Shown here: piece after piece, positions 28,213-38,493 of the stretch
Layout of the letters: the number at the start of each line of letters is the position of its first letter
How positions within the stretch are numbered: position 1 is the first letter of the stretch
NCBI GenBank assembly: GCA_903877095.1
Contig: CAIRCP010000214.1
Coordinates: 1-42,703, forward strand
Direction of reading: 5' to 3'
Source of the DNA: an uncultured Actinomycetes bacterium
GTDB lineage: Bacteria > Actinomycetota > Actinomycetes > Mycobacteriales > Mycobacteriaceae
Length of the DNA: 42,703 nt
The notes under the pieces: model-generated
What the model was told of the DNA's origin: nothing
What the model saw: the letters and a program-made list of their open reading frames with translations, nothing else
Databases searched by the model: none
Translations under genes and position numbers: made by a program

Positions 28213-28848
28213 GTGGGAACACCCGACCGCACCTCCCGCCCGCCGCGGACCCGGATGACGGGCAGTGAACGACGCCACCAACTGATCGACGTCGCCCGGT
28301 CGCTGTTCGCCGAACGCGGGTACGACGGCACCGCCATCGAGGACATCGCCCGGCGCGCGAACGTCTCCAAGCCGGTGGTCTACGAACACTTCGGCGGCAA
28401 AGAGGGCCTGTACGCGGTGGTGGTGGACCGCGAGATGTCGGCCCTGCTCGACGGCGTCACCGCGTCGTTGACCAATAACGAGCACCGACCCCGGGTGGAG
28501 GCGGTGACGCTGGCGTTGCTCACCTACATCGACGAGCGGACCGACGGCTACCGGGTGCTCATCCGGGACTCACCGCCGTCGCTGGCGCCGACGACCTACT
28601 CCACCCTGTTCAACGACGCCGTCAACCAGGTGGCTTCGATCCTGGCCGGTGACTTCGCCCGCCGCGGTCTTGACCCGGAACTGGCACCGCTCTACGCCCA
28701 GGCCCTCGTGGGCTCGGTGTCGATGACGGCGCAATGGTGGCTCGACGCTCGCGAGCCCAAGAAGGAAGTGGTGGCCGCCCACCTGGTGAACCTGATGTGG
28801 AACGGGCTGAGCCGCCTTGAATCCGACCCGGAGTTGCAGGGGCAGTAA
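28213..28848 (+). CDS. TetR-family regulator (Rv1019-like)
   Basis: A 211-residue repressor. The N-terminal helix-turn-helix lies at about 38-60 (GYDGTAIEDIARRANVSKPV then VYEHFGGKEGLYA). The alpha-helical ligand domain contains RDSPPSLAPTTY and SVSMTAQWWLD, nearly the same as Rv1019. In M. tuberculosis Rv1019 is reported to repress itself and to be co-transcribed with mfd and mazG. Here the same three genes follow each other (34 bp, then a 4-bp overlap). The GTG start seems leaderless. The inducer is not known. Confidence 0.92.
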   Translation: MGTPDRTSRPPRTRMTGSERRHQLIDVARSLFAERGYDGTAIEDIARRANVSKPVVYEHFGGKEGLYAVVVDREMSALLDGVTASLTNNEHRPRVEAVTLALLTYIDERTDGYRVLIRDSPPSLAPTTYSTLFNDAVNQVASILAGDFARRGLDPELAPLYAQALVGSVSMTAQWWLDAREPKKEVVAAHLVNLMWNGLSRLESDPELQGQ

Positions 28849-28867
28849 TCCGAGCCGAACCGCTGCA

Positions 28868-28873
28868 TAGACT
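28868..28873 (+). promoter_or_regulatory. Candidate -10 box for mfd
   Basis: TAGACT (TANNNT) ends nine bases before the mfd ATG and no good ribosome site is visible between them. It would give a very short or absent leader, and lets mfd be read apart from the TetR gene. Confidence 0.4.
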
Positions 28874-28882
28874 GAGCCCACC

Positions 28883-31800
28883 ATGACCGGGCGCCGCGAA
28901 GTCCAGACGCCGCTGGCGGGCCTGGTCGATCTTGCTTTGACCGCGCCCGACTTCACCGAACTTTCCGAACGCGCCGCGCAGCGCCCGGAATCGCTGGCGG
29001 TGGTGGGCCCGGCCGGCGCCCAGTTGTTCGTGGCCGCTGCGCTGGCCCGCGGCGGACCGCTGCTGGCCGTGACGGCCACCGGACGTGAGGCCGACGATCT
29101 GACCGCTGAGTTGCGCGGGGTGTACGGCGACGCCGCGGCGATCTTCCCGTCCTGGGAGACGCTGCCGCACGAACGGCTGTCGCCCGGCGTGGACACGGTC
29201 GGCGCGCGCATGATGCTGCTGCGCCGGTTGGCCCGCCCCGATGACGAGCAACTCGGTCCGCCGCTGCGGGTGGTGGTGACGACGGTCCGTTCGTTGTTGC
29301 AGCCGATGGCCGCCGACCTGGCGGAGATCGAACCGGTGACGCTGCGGGTCGGCGCCGAACTGGACTTCGATGATCTCGTCGCCCGACTGGTCGAACTGGC
29401 CTACACCCGGGTCGACATGGTCGGCCGGCGCGGCGAGTTCGCGGTGCGCGGGGGCATCCTCGACGTCTTTCCGCCGACCGGTGAGCATCCAATCCGCGTC
29501 GAGTTCTGGGGCGACGAAATCACCGAGATGCGGATGTTCGCGGTGGCCGATCAGCGCTCCATCCCGGAACTGGACCCCGGTGTGGTGGTCGCGGTGGCGT
29601 GCCGCGAACTTCTGTTGACTGACGAAGTTCGTTCCCGCGCAGCGGAATTGGTGGCCGACGCTCCGCGTGACGACAACCGGGTCACCGGTGGTGTCGCCGA
29701 GATGCTCGACAAGATCGCCGGCGGCATCCCCACCGACGGCATGGAGGCGCTGGCCCCGGTACTGCGCCCGGAGAGTCTCGGGCAGCTCACCGACCACCTT
29801 CCCGCCGGTGCGCCGCTGTTGGTGTGCGACCCGGAGAAGGTCCGCACCCGCGCGGCAGATCTGATCCGCACCGGCCGGGAGTTCCTGGAGGCGTCGTGGT
29901 CGGTGGCGGCCATCGGTGGCGACGCCCCCATCGACGCCGAGCAACTCGGTGGCTCGGGCTTCCGCGGCCTGGACGACGTGCGCTTCGCGGCCGTGGCCGG
30001 CGGCCACCCGTGGTGGACGGTCGGCCAACTGTCCTCCGACGGGGCGGTCACCCTCGACGTGCGCGCGGCGCCGTCGGCCCGCGGTCAGCAGTCCGGCGTC
30101 GAGGAGATCTTCGCGATGCTGCGCGCCCACGTGCTGACCGGCGGGCTGGGCGCTGTCGTCGCCCCGGGCACCGGCACCGCCCACCGGGTGGTCGAGCAAC
30201 TCGGTGAGCGCGACATCGCAGCCGGGATGCTGGAGCCCGGGGAAAAGCCCAAGCCCGGCGTCGTCGGCGTGCTCAAAGGCCCGCTGCATACCGGCATCGT
30301 GGTCCCGGGTGCGGAATTGGTGGTCATCACCGAGACCGACCTGACCGGCAACCGCGCCACCGGTCCGGACGGCAAGCGGCTGGCGGCACGGCGGCGCAAC
30401 ACCGTCGACCCGCTGGCGTTGACGGCCGGGGACCTGGTGGTGCACGACCAGCACGGCATCGGCCGGTTCGTCGAGATGGTGGAGCGCACCATCGGCGGGG
30501 CCCGCCGGGAGTACCTGGTGCTGGAGTACGGCGCGTCCAAGCGCGGCCAGGGGGCCGACAAGCTGTTCGTCCCGATGGACTCCCTGGACCAGCTATCCCG
30601 CTACGTCGGCGGTGAGCAGCCGGCGCTGAGCAAGCTCGGCGGCAGCGACTGGGCCAATACGAAAACCAAGGCGCGCAAGGCCGTTCGTGAGATCGCCGGC
30701 GAACTCGTCGCGCTCTACGCCAAACGGCAGGCCGCGCCGGGGCACGCGTTCGCTCCCGACACCCCCTGGCAGGCCGAGATGGAGGATGCGTTCGGGTTCA
30801 CCGAGACCGTCGATCAGTTGACCGTCATCTCCGAGGTCAAGGCCGACATGGAGAAGCCGGTCCCGATGGACCGGGTGGTCTGCGGCGATGTCGGCTACGG
30901 CAAGACCGAGATCGCGGTTCGGGCGGCGTTCAAAGCCGTGCAGGACGGCAAACAGGTGACCGTGCTGGTGCCGACCACCCTGCTGGCCGATCAGCATCTG
31001 CAGACCTTCACCGAGCGGATGGCCGGCTTCCCGGTGACGGTCAAGGGGCTGTCCCGGTTCACCGACGGGGCCGAGTCGCGAAAAGTGTTGGAGGGCATGG
31101 CTGATGGCAGCGTCGATATCGTCATCGGCACCCACCGGCTGCTGCAGACCTCGGTCCGCTGGAAGGACCTCGGCCTGGTGATCGTCGACGAGGAGCAGCG
31201 CTTCGGCGTTGAGCACAAGGAGCACATCAAGGCGCTGCGCACCCACGTCGACGTGCTGACCATGAGCGCGACCCCGATCCCGCGAACGCTGGAGATGAGC
31301 CTGGCTGGCATCCGGGAGATGTCGACCATCCTCACCCCGCCCGAGGAGCGCTACCCGGTGCTCACCTACGTCGGCCCGCACGACGACAAGCAGGTGGCCG
31401 CCGCGCTGCGCCGCGAACTGCTGCGCGACGGGCAGGTGTTCTACGTGCACAACCGGGTCCGCACCATCGACGAGGCCGCCGCCCGGATCTGCGCGCTGGT
31501 GCCCGAGGCGCGGGTGGCGGTCGCGCACGGCCAGATGCCCGAGGAGCAACTCGAAAGCACCGTGCAGGGCTTCTGGAACCGCGAGTTCGACATCCTGGTG
31601 TGCACCACCATCGTCGAGACCGGCCTGGATATCTCGAATGCCAACACTCTCATCGTCGAACGGGCCGACACGTTCGGCCTGTCCCAGTTGCACCAGTTGC
31701 GCGGACGGGTGGGCCGCAGCCGCGAACGTGGCTACGCCTACTTCCTGTATCCGCGCGAAACTCCGCTGACCGAGACCGCGCACGACCGGCTGGCCACCAT

Positions 31801-32617
31801 CGCTCAGAACAACGAACTGGGCGCGGGCATGGCGGTTGCGTTGAAGGACTTGGAGATTCGCGGCGCCGGCAATGTGCTGGGCGCCGAGCAGTCCGGGCAT
31901 GTGGCCGGGGTGGGCTTCGACCTGTACGTGCGGCTGGTCGGCGAAGCCGTGGAGGCATACCGGGCGGCCCTGGAAGCGGAATCAAGCGGCAAGCCGGTGT
32001 CTATTGCCGAGGAGCCCAAGGACGTCCGCATCGACCTTCCCGTCGACGCGCACTTCCCGCCGGACTACATCGGCAGCGACCGGCTGCGCCTGGAGGCCTA
32101 CCGCCGGCTGGCGTCGGCGGCCGACGAGGCCGGCGTCACCGCGGTGGTCGAGGAGTTGATCGACCGGTACGGCCCGCTGCCCGAACCCGCGCAACTTCTG
32201 GTGTCGGTGGCCCGTCTGCGGTTGCTGTGCCGGCACTACGGCATCACCGAGGTGGCCGTTGTCGGCGCCGGAGCGGGCGCGACGCTCCGGGTGGCGCCGC
32301 TGAGCCTGGCCGACTCCGGGCAGGTGCGGCTCGGCCGGATGTACCCGGGCGCGCGCTACCGCGCTGCCGCCGCGACGGTGCAGGTCCCGGTGCCGCGCAG
32401 TGCCGATTCGGTGGGCGCGCCGCGCATCCGTGACCTTGAGTTACTGCAAATGGTGGCCGATTTGTTGCTCGCTCTTGATGGGCGTCCGAAGGGGGACGTT
32501 GATATAACGACTCTTAAACCCAATGGACCCGGCGGGCAGGAGCGCAGCGACCGGGGAATTGAGCCCGGCGGGCAGGAGCGCAGCGACCGGGGAATTGAGA
32601 GGGGGCAGGGGAGATGA
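28883..32617 (+). CDS. mfd: Transcription-repair coupling factor
   Basis: Mfd is an ATP-driven translocase that removes RNA polymerase stalled at lesions and recruits UvrA. It is 1244 residues. The UvrB-like N-terminal region has [14 protein letters not shown] and [17 protein letters not shown]. The RNA-polymerase-binding domain begins [13 protein letters not shown]. The RecG-like helicase has Walker [10 protein letters not shown] (about 670) and DEEQ (about 769), and the TRG region contains QLRGRVGRS. The C-terminal end differs from relatives. It contains two in-frame copies of the 12-residue unit [12 protein letters not shown], encoded by a tandem 36-bp repeat, before the stop. It overlaps mazG by 4 bp (ATGA). 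Confidence 0.97.
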   Translation: MTGRREVQTPLAGLVDLALTAPDFTELSERAAQRPESLAVVGPAGAQLFVAAALARGGPLLAVTATGREADDLTAELRGVYGDAAAIFPSWETLPHERLSPGVDTVGARMMLLRRLARPDDEQLGPPLRVVVTTVRSLLQPMAADLAEIEPVTLRVGAELDFDDLVARLVELAYTRVDMVGRRGEFAVRGGILDVFPPTGEHPIRVEFWGDEITEMRMFAVADQRSIPELDPGVVVAVACRELLLTDEVRSRAAELVADAPRDDNRVTGGVAEMLDKIAGGIPTDGMEALAPVLRPESLGQLTDHLPAGAPLLVCDPEKVRTRAADLIRTGREFLEASWSVAAIGGDAPIDAEQLGGSGFRGLDDVRFAAVAGGHPWWTVGQLSSDGAVTLDVRAAPSARGQQSGVEEIFAMLRAHVLTGGLGAVVAPGTGTAHRVVEQLGERDIAAGMLEPGEKPKPGVVGVLKGPLHTGIVVPGAELVVITETDLTGNRATGPDGKRLAARRRNTVDPLALTAGDLVVHDQHGIGRFVEMVERTIGGARREYLVLEYGASKRGQGADKLFVPMDSLDQLSRYVGGEQPALSKLGGSDWANTKTKARKAVREIAGELVALYAKRQAAPGHAFAPDTPWQAEMEDAFGFTETVDQLTVISEVKADMEKPVPMDRVVCGDVGYGKTEIAVRAAFKAVQDGKQVTVLVPTTLLADQHLQTFTERMAGFPVTVKGLSRFTDGAESRKVLEGMADGSVDIVIGTHRLLQTSVRWKDLGLVIVDEEQRFGVEHKEHIKALRTHVDVLTMSATPIPRTLEMSLAGIREMSTILTPPEERYPVLTYVGPHDDKQVAAALRRELLRDGQVFYVHNRVRTIDEAAARICALVPEARVAVAHGQMPEEQLESTVQGFWNREFDILVCTTIVETGLDISNANTLIVERADTFGLSQLHQLRGRVGRSRERGYAYFLYPRETPLTETAHDRLATIAQNNELGAGMAVALKDLEIRGAGNVLGAEQSGHVAGVGFDLYVRLVGEAVEAYRAALEAESSGKPVSIAEEPKDVRIDLPVDAHFPPDYIGSDRLRLEAYRRLASAADEAGVTAVVEELIDRYGPLPEPAQLLVSVARLRLLCRHYGITEVAVVGAGAGATLRVAPLSLADSGQVRLGRMYPGARYRAAAATVQVPVPRSADSVGAPRIRDLELLQMVADLLLALDGRPKGDVDITTLKPNGPGGQERSDRGIEPGGQERSDRGIERGQGR
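32528..32599 (+). repeat. Two perfect tandem 36-bp GAGCG-AGCGA repeats at the mfd 3' end
   Basis: Unit CCCGGCGGGCAGGAGCGCAG followed by CGACCGGGGAATTGAG at 32528-32563, repeated exactly at 32564-32599. The 36-bp length keeps the mfd frame and adds 24 residues. The same core appears in the opposite direction at 1779-1808. Confidence 0.92.
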
Positions 32618-33645
32618 CCGTCATCCTGGTCGATCCGCGGCGGCCTGCCGTCGTGCCGATCGACGCTGTCGAATTGCTTGGCGGTGACGTCCAGTACACC
32701 GAGGAGATGCCGATCCGGGTGCAGTGGTCGCTGCCCTCGGCGCGCTCGGCGCTGATTGGGCCCGCGGCCCCGGTGCTGTTGTCATCGGATCCCGAGCACC
32801 CCGAAGTCAAGGTCCGGCTGGCCGGCGGGGAGCGGGTGATCGCCACGCCGTCGGGTCGGCCCGGCGAGCGCCTCGTCGATGCCGTCGAGATCATGGACCG
32901 GCTGCGGACGTCGGGCCCGTGGGAGAGCGAGCAGACCCACGATTCGCTGCGTCGCTATCTGTTGGAAGAGACCTACGAACTGTTCGACGCGGTCCACGGC
33001 GGCAACGCTCTGGAGCTTCGCGACGAACTCGGTGACGTGTTGCTGCAGGTGCTGTTCCACGCCCGCATCGCAGAGGAAGCCCCGGTCAACGCCTTTGACA
33101 TCGACGCCGTTGCCGACGCGCTGATCCGCAAGCTCGGAAACCGGGTTCCGGCGGTGCTCGCCGGTGAGCAGATCACGCTGGAAGATCAACTGGCGCAATG
33201 GGAACAGCGCAAAGCGGCTGAACAGGCCAGCGGGCACGGCCGTCGTTCCTGTGTCGACGGTGTGCCCACCGCCCAACCCGCGCTGGCATTGGCGCAGAAG
33301 GTGATCGACCGTGCGACGGCGGCCGGGTTGCCCGATGACTTGGTCCCCTCCGGTGTCACGTCGGTGTCGCTGCGGGCGGGCGGTGACGCTGAAAATGCGC
33401 TGCGCACTAGAACATTGGAGTTCATGGCGGATGTGCGCCTCGCCGAGCAGTCCGTCGCGCAGGCCCGCCGCGGCCACGATGTGGCCGCTGAACTCGACAC
33501 CCACCGCGCCGTCGGCCCGATCAGCGCGCAGGAGTGGCGTGAGCACTGGCCCGGTGCGGTGCGCCCGGATACGGCCGAGATGACGCGCGCCGTCGTGCAC
33601 TGGCCCGAAGACGATTCCGCGGAATCCGGCGCCGAATCCGCCTGA
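32614..33645 (+). CDS. mazG: Nucleoside triphosphate pyrophosphohydrolase MazG
   Basis: Hydrolyses (d)NTPs to monophosphates; the mycobacterial enzyme clears oxidised nucleotides such as 5-OH-dCTP. The metal motif EExxE...ExxD is intact: E118, E119, E122, E138 and D141. The 343 residues have an N-terminal extension of about 85 residues before the MazG core, as in Rv1021, and a second, weaker MazG-like half after 240. The ATG overlaps the mfd stop, so translation is coupled. It follows mfd in the TetR-mfd-mazG unit. Confidence 0.93.
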   Translation: MTVILVDPRRPAVVPIDAVELLGGDVQYTEEMPIRVQWSLPSARSALIGPAAPVLLSSDPEHPEVKVRLAGGERVIATPSGRPGERLVDAVEIMDRLRTSGPWESEQTHDSLRRYLLEETYELFDAVHGGNALELRDELGDVLLQVLFHARIAEEAPVNAFDIDAVADALIRKLGNRVPAVLAGEQITLEDQLAQWEQRKAAEQASGHGRRSCVDGVPTAQPALALAQKVIDRATAAGLPDDLVPSGVTSVSLRAGGDAENALRTRTLEFMADVRLAEQSVAQARRGHDVAAELDTHRAVGPISAQEWREHWPGAVRPDTAEMTRAVVHWPEDDSAESGAESA

Positions 33646-33761
33646 ATCCGCGCCGAACTCCTGGGAATTTTCACAGCCCCTTGCCGAGATTCGCAGCGGC
33701 TGACGCATCGCCGTCCGTGGGACGATGGAGCGATAGAACGCGGAAGTTTGAGGGGAACTTG

Positions 33762-34514
33762 GTGACCTCCGGCCGGCCACGGCCGCGCTGGCTCAACCCC
33801 GTCGCCGTCGTCGCGGCGACGGCGATGGTGCTGGCGTCCAGTTGCTCCTGGCAAGCCCGCGCACCGATTCCCGAGGGCGTCCCGCCGCCGCCGGGCGACC
33901 CGGTGCCGGCGGTCGACACGCACGCCGCGGGAAGGCCCGCCGATCAGCTGCGCGGGTGGGCCGAACAACGAGCGCCCGGCCTGGGAATCCCGATTTCCGC
34001 GCTGGAGGCCTACGCCTATGCCAGCCGGGTGGCGCAGGTGGAGAACCCGAACTGTCACCTGGGCTGGACGACGCTGGCCGGTATCGGGATGGTCGAAAGC
34101 CACCACGGCACCTACCGCGGCGCGCAGATCGCCCCCAACGGCGACGTCAGCCCGCCGATCCGTGGGGTGCGGTTGGACGGATCGAACGGCAACCTCAAGA
34201 TCCTGGAGAGTTCGGACTCCGGTCCCGATTCTGGGGCTGGCGATCTGGAGTACGCCCGTGCGATGGGGCCGATGCAGTTCATCCCGGAGACCTGGCGGCT
34301 CTACGGCGTCGACGCGAACAATGACGGCGTGGTGAGCCCGGACAACATCGACGACGCCGCGCTGGCCGCGGCCGGTTACCTCTGCTACCGCGGACAGGAC
34401 ATGGGTACCCCGCGCGGCTGGATCGATGCGCTTCGCGCCTACAACCATTCCGATCTCTACGCCCGCACGGTCCGCGACTGGGCTGCCGCCTACGCCTCGG
34501 GGCACCCGCTGTAA
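33762..34514 (+). CDS. lpqU: Lipoprotein LpqU, MltB-type lytic transglycosylase
   Basis: A 250-residue exported protein with signal sequence and a lipobox-like LASSCSW (Cys about residue 28; Ala rather than Leu/Val at -3). The SLT_2/MltB-like peptidoglycan lytic transglycosylase domain has the catalytic Glu in GIGMVESHHG. ARAMGPMQFIPETW, GVDANNDGVVSPDNIDDA and AAGYLC follow. The GTG at 33762 sits seven bases from AGGGG; the codons before it belong to the leader. Rv1022 is the M. tuberculosis relative and also precedes eno. Confidence 0.88.
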   Translation: MTSGRPRPRWLNPVAVVAATAMVLASSCSWQARAPIPEGVPPPPGDPVPAVDTHAAGRPADQLRGWAEQRAPGLGIPISALEAYAYASRVAQVENPNCHLGWTTLAGIGMVESHHGTYRGAQIAPNGDVSPPIRGVRLDGSNGNLKILESSDSGPDSGAGDLEYARAMGPMQFIPETWRLYGVDANNDGVVSPDNIDDAALAAAGYLCYRGQDMGTPRGWIDALRAYNHSDLYARTVRDWAAAYASGHPL

Positions 34515-34546
34515 GCAAAGTCCGGTGAGGATCCCGGCTCTCCCTT

Positions 34547-34552
34547 TAGTCT
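34547..34552 (+). promoter_or_regulatory. Candidate -10 box for eno
   Basis: TAGTCT (TANNNT) 38 bp upstream of the eno GTG, followed by the short dyad CTGA-TGACTG-TCAG. AAGGAG precedes the start codon. Placement fits a short-leader promoter. Confidence 0.35.
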
Positions 34553-34557
34553 GATGA

Positions 34558-35901
<1,344 letters not shown>

Positions 35902-35905
35902 CACA

Positions 35906-36598
35906 GTGGCAGAAGGCAAACGGGGCGACCCGAAGCGTCGCGCGCCGGCGTCCCGGCCGGGCGCTTCGGGTCTGGGCCGTTCCCGCCCCGCGCGCATCGC
36001 TGCGCGGGAGTCCCGTCCCACTGTCATCCGTGAGCAGCAGGAGTCGACGGGTCACGGCCTGACCGGGCCGATTCGCCGGGTGTTCGCCGAAACGGTGGAG
36101 CAGCAGAGCGAGGACCGGCTGGGCCTGACGGCCCGTCGAGCCGCGATCCTGGCGGCGGTGATCTGTGTGCTGACGCTGACCATCGCCGGCCCGGTGCGCA
36201 CCTACTTCGGTCAGCGCACCGAGATGAAGCAACTGGCGGCCAGCGAGAAGGCTCTGCGCGCGCAGATCTCCGAATTGGAAAGTCAGAAGGCCAAACTCGC
36301 CGATCCGGTGTACATCGCGGCGCAGGCCCGCGAGCGGCTGGGCTTCGTCAAGCCCGGCGACATTCCCTACCAGGTGCAGTTGCCGCCGGGGCAGCAGCCG
36401 CAGGCCACGACCGGTCCGCACACGGAACTCAAGGCCAGCACGGACCCGTGGTACACCTCGCTGTGGCACACCATCGCCGACACCCCGCACGGTCCGGCGA
36501 CCTCCGAGGCGCCGACGCCACCGCCCCCGCCGCCGCCGGGGCGGCCCGGTCCGCTGCCGCCGCCGCCACCTCCGCCGCCACCTCCGCCCGGTGGTTGA
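35906..36598 (+). CDS. ftsB: FtsB/DivIC-like septum protein
   Basis: Bitopic division protein (Rv1024 relative) expected to act with FtsL and FtsQ at the septum. The 230 residues comprise a long Arg-rich cytosolic N-terminus, one membrane helix at about 79-96, and a coiled coil at about 105-132. The DivIC signature ARERLGFVKPGDIPY is at 141-155. The C-terminus is strongly Pro-rich (runs of 7 and 11 Pro, ending GG). I chose the GTG at 35906; upstream codons overlap eno. It overlaps the DUF501 gene by 8 bp. Confidence 0.88.
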   Translation: MAEGKRGDPKRRAPASRPGASGLGRSRPARIAARESRPTVIREQQESTGHGLTGPIRRVFAETVEQQSEDRLGLTARRAAILAAVICVLTLTIAGPVRTYFGQRTEMKQLAASEKALRAQISELESQKAKLADPVYIAAQARERLGFVKPGDIPYQVQLPPGQQPQATTGPHTELKASTDPWYTSLWHTIADTPHGPATSEAPTPPPPPPPGRPGPLPPPPPPPPPPPGG

Positions 36599-37082
36599 TC
36601 CCGTCGACCTCGCGGCGGTGGAAAGCCAACTCGGCCGGCACCCGCGCGGTGTCCTGGAGATCGCCTACCGCTGCCCCAACGGCGAGCCCGCCGTGGTCAA
36701 GACCGCGCCCCGACTGCCCGACGGCACCCCGTTCCCGACGCTCTACTACCTGACCCATCCGGTGCTGACGGCGGCGGCCAGCCGGTTGGAGTCCGACGGG
36801 GTGATGCGTGAGATGACCGCCCGGCTGGCTGAGGATCCGGACCTGGCCGAGGCTTACCTTCGCGCCCACGAGTCGTATCTGGCCGAGCGGGACGCCATCG
36901 AGTCGCTGGGGACTACCTTCTCCGGGGGCGGCATGCCGGACCGGGTGAAGTGCCTGCACGTGCTGATGGCGCATTCGCTGGCAAAAGGCAAGGGCGTCAA
37001 TCCGTTTGGCGATGAGGCGCTGGCGATGCTGGCCGCTGAAGCGGAGATGGCTGGGATTCTGGCGCGTGAGGAGTGGACATGA
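36591..37082 (+). CDS. DUF501 protein (Rv1025-like)
   Basis: A 163-residue conserved actinobacterial protein of unknown function. It shows RHPRGVLEIAYRCPNG, TPFPTLYYLTHPVL, EDPDLAEAYLRAHESY and GGGMPDRVKCLHVLMAHSLAKGKGVNPFGDEAL. The His/Cys-containing KCLHVLMAH block is its most conserved part. It is locked between the ftsB-like gene and ppx2 by 8-bp and 4-bp overlaps, so it is co-translated with them. Confidence 0.9.
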   Translation: MVDPVDLAAVESQLGRHPRGVLEIAYRCPNGEPAVVKTAPRLPDGTPFPTLYYLTHPVLTAAASRLESDGVMREMTARLAEDPDLAEAYLRAHESYLAERDAIESLGTTFSGGGMPDRVKCLHVLMAHSLAKGKGVNPFGDEALAMLAAEAEMAGILAREEWT

Positions 37083-38074
37083 CCTTGGCGGTAGAGCGTG
37101 TCGCGGCGATCGACTGCGGCACCAACTCGATTCGTCTGCTGATCGCCGACCGCGATCGCAGCCCCGGCGGTGTGCCATTGCTGGATCTGCACCGCGAGAT
37201 GCGGATTGTGCGTCTGGGCGAGGGGGTCGACGCGACCGGCCGGTTCTCCGCCGAAGCTTTGGAGCGCACCCGCGCCGCGCTGGCCGACTACGCCGAACTG
37301 ATCGTGGGCTACCAGGCGCGCAAGGTGCGGATGGTTGCCACCTCGGCAACCCGCGACGCGGCCAACCGCGACGAGTTCTTCGCGATGACAGCCAGTGTGC
37401 TCGGTGCGGTGGTGCCCGGCGCGGTGGCCGAGGTGATCACCGGTGTTGAGGAAGCGGAGCTGTCCTTCAATGGCGCGGTGGGCGAATTGGATTCGGGTGC
37501 AGCGCCTTTCGTGGTGGTCGATCTGGGCGGCGGGTCGACGGAGGTGGTTCTTGGAAATGGCGGGCGGGTCGCCCAATCGGGCAACAGCGGTGCCGGGGTT
37601 CAGGCGAGTTTTTCCGCCGACATCGGCTGTGTGCGGATGACCGAGCGGTGCCTGCACTCCGACCCACCGAACGCCGCCGAAGTGGCTGCAGCGCGTGCGG
37701 TGGTGCGGGAGAAGCTTGGCGAGGCGCTGGCGGTGGTGCCGGTGGAGCAGGCCAGGACCTGGGTGGGGGTGGCCGGCACGTTCACCACGATCGCCGCGCT
37801 GGCCCACGGGCTGACCACCTACGACTCCGAGGCGATCCACCTCTCGCGGGTGAGGTTCGGGGATCTGCTGCGGGTCTGCGAAGAGTTGATCGGGATGACG
37901 CGCGCCCAGCGGGCGGCGCTGGGCCCCATGCACGAAGGCCGGGTCGACGTCATCGGCGGGGGAGCGATCGTCGTGCAGGAGTTGGCGGCCGCACTCGGCG
38001 AGCGGGCCGGGATCGACGAACTGATCGTCAGCGAGCACGACATCCTCGACGGGATCGCGCTGTCGATTCGCTAG
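37079..38074 (+). CDS. ppx2: Ppx/GppA-family phosphatase
   Basis: Exopolyphosphatase/pppGpp phosphatase family of the actin-like ATPase fold (Rv1026 relative). The phosphate-1 loop AIDCGTNSIRLLIAD is at 10-24, the phosphate-2 loop VDLGGGSTEVV is at 147-157, and ATSATRDAANRDEF and GVAGTFTTIAAL are conserved. It is 331 residues. I chose the ATG at 37079 in the ATGA overlap with the DUF501 stop; a GTG two codons earlier is possible. In M. tuberculosis PPX2 hydrolyses polyphosphate or alarmone poorly in some assays, so the substrate remains debated. It ends at a strong hairpin. Confidence 0.92.
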   Translation: MTLAVERVAAIDCGTNSIRLLIADRDRSPGGVPLLDLHREMRIVRLGEGVDATGRFSAEALERTRAALADYAELIVGYQARKVRMVATSATRDAANRDEFFAMTASVLGAVVPGAVAEVITGVEEAELSFNGAVGELDSGAAPFVVVDLGGGSTEVVLGNGGRVAQSGNSGAGVQASFSADIGCVRMTERCLHSDPPNAAEVAAARAVVREKLGEALAVVPVEQARTWVGVAGTFTTIAALAHGLTTYDSEAIHLSRVRFGDLLRVCEELIGMTRAQRAALGPMHEGRVDVIGGGAIVVQELAAALGERAGIDELIVSEHDILDGIALSIR

Positions 38075-38101
38075 TCGGCCACCTGAGGAGCAGATGACGC
38101 A

Positions 38102-38134
38102 AACTCCGGCACCGAGAGCCTCGGGGCCGGAGTT
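38102..38134. terminator. Hairpin terminator between ppx2 and the Cys-rich gene
   Basis: AACTCCGGC (38102-38110) pairs with GCCGGAGTT (38126-38134). After one mismatch CCGAG pairs with CTCGG across a 3-nt loop. It lies 28 bp past ppx2 and 20 bp past the oppositely oriented small gene, so it can serve both. Confidence 0.7.
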
Positions 38135-38153
38135 CGCAGTTGGGTTTCCGTCG

Positions 38154-38255
38154 TTAGGGTTTGCAGTTGGGGAGGTTGTGGCAGTGGGCTCCGCCCTTGC
38201 ATGCGTTGCAGCGGCAGGTACAACTACCGGGGTTCTTAGGCTCGATCCGCATCAT
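38154..38255 (-). CDS. 33-residue Cys/His-rich peptide, candidate metal binder
   Basis: A complete small gene: AAGGAGGAGAAC directly before two in-frame ATG codons (38255 and 38252) and a TAA stop at 38154. The product has six Cys (C12, C14, C16, C19, C25, C31) and two His (H24, H26) in 33 residues. The core is CTCRCNACKGGAHCH, then NC near the end. CxCxCxxC spacing and the high Cys fraction are typical of metallothioneins or small zinc/copper/iron-sulfur peptides, but it does not match MymT as I know it. The ribosome site is among the best in the window. It is followed by a shared terminator and has its own upstream region with a dyad (38272-38315). Function is inferred from composition only. 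Confidence 0.75.
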   Translation of the reverse strand: MMRIEPKNPGSCTCRCNACKGGAHCHNLPNCKP

Positions 38256-38271
38256 GTTCTCCTCCTTGCCC

Positions 38272-38315
38272 ACACCGCGTGGGCTCTCGCTATTCAACGA
38301 TAGTTGTCGCGGTGT
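38272..38315. promoter_or_regulatory. Dyad upstream of the Cys-rich gene
   Basis: ACACCGCG (38272-38279) and CGCGGTGT (38308-38315) are perfect inverted repeats. Between them CTAT and ATAG form a second small dyad. It sits 17-60 bp upstream of the start, as an operator would. The rest of 38316-38419 shows nothing I can name. Confidence 0.4.
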
Positions 38316-38419
38316 CGGAGTGCAGCAGAACTTCGTCGCGTTTCGGCTGCGCTTCTCCCGCGGCGTTCGGGGGAGCGCGCGGGGTTCGGCGGGTAAGTTT
38401 CTTGTGCCGTTCGCGGTGC

Positions 38420-38493
38420 GCCCCCATAGCCCAATTGGCAGAGGCAGCGGACTTAAAATCCGCCAAGTGTCGGTTCGAGTCCGACTGGGGGCA
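38420..38493 (+). tRNA. tRNA-Leu-type (anticodon UAA), short variable loop
   Basis: A 74-nt cloverleaf: acceptor GCCCCCA/TGGGGGC, D-stem GCC/GGC, anticodon stem GCGGA/TCCGC with loop CTTAAAA, T-arm GTCGG/CCGAC with loop TTCGAGT, discriminator A, CCA not encoded. The anticodon TAA and discriminator A indicate leucine. The variable loop is only five bases (CAAGT), whereas bacterial tRNA-Leu normally has a long arm. It borders the accessory region, and its 3' half is copied at 39847. Confidence 0.9.
38452..38486 (+). repeat. Putative attachment site within the tRNA-Leu gene
   Basis: This 35-nt segment from anticodon loop to the end of the T-stem recurs at 39847-39881 with 33 identical positions; the two differences are a CA/AC swap in the variable loop. 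Integrases commonly use this part of tRNA genes. Confidence 0.75.

Noticed and set aside
28622..30454. 610-codon minus-strand frame opposite the TetR gene and mfd
   Set aside because: Composition is typical of an antisense shadow in GC-rich DNA, rich in Gln, His, Arg and Asp, and it covers two well-supported genes.
36591..36598. Possible frameshift fusion of the ftsB-like gene and DUF501
   Set aside because: Both have their own start and stop, and the same overlapping order is normal in relatives.
38094..38303. 69-codon plus-strand frame after ppx2
   Set aside because: It is the complement of the terminator and the Cys-rich gene, and the minus-strand gene has the far better start signals.
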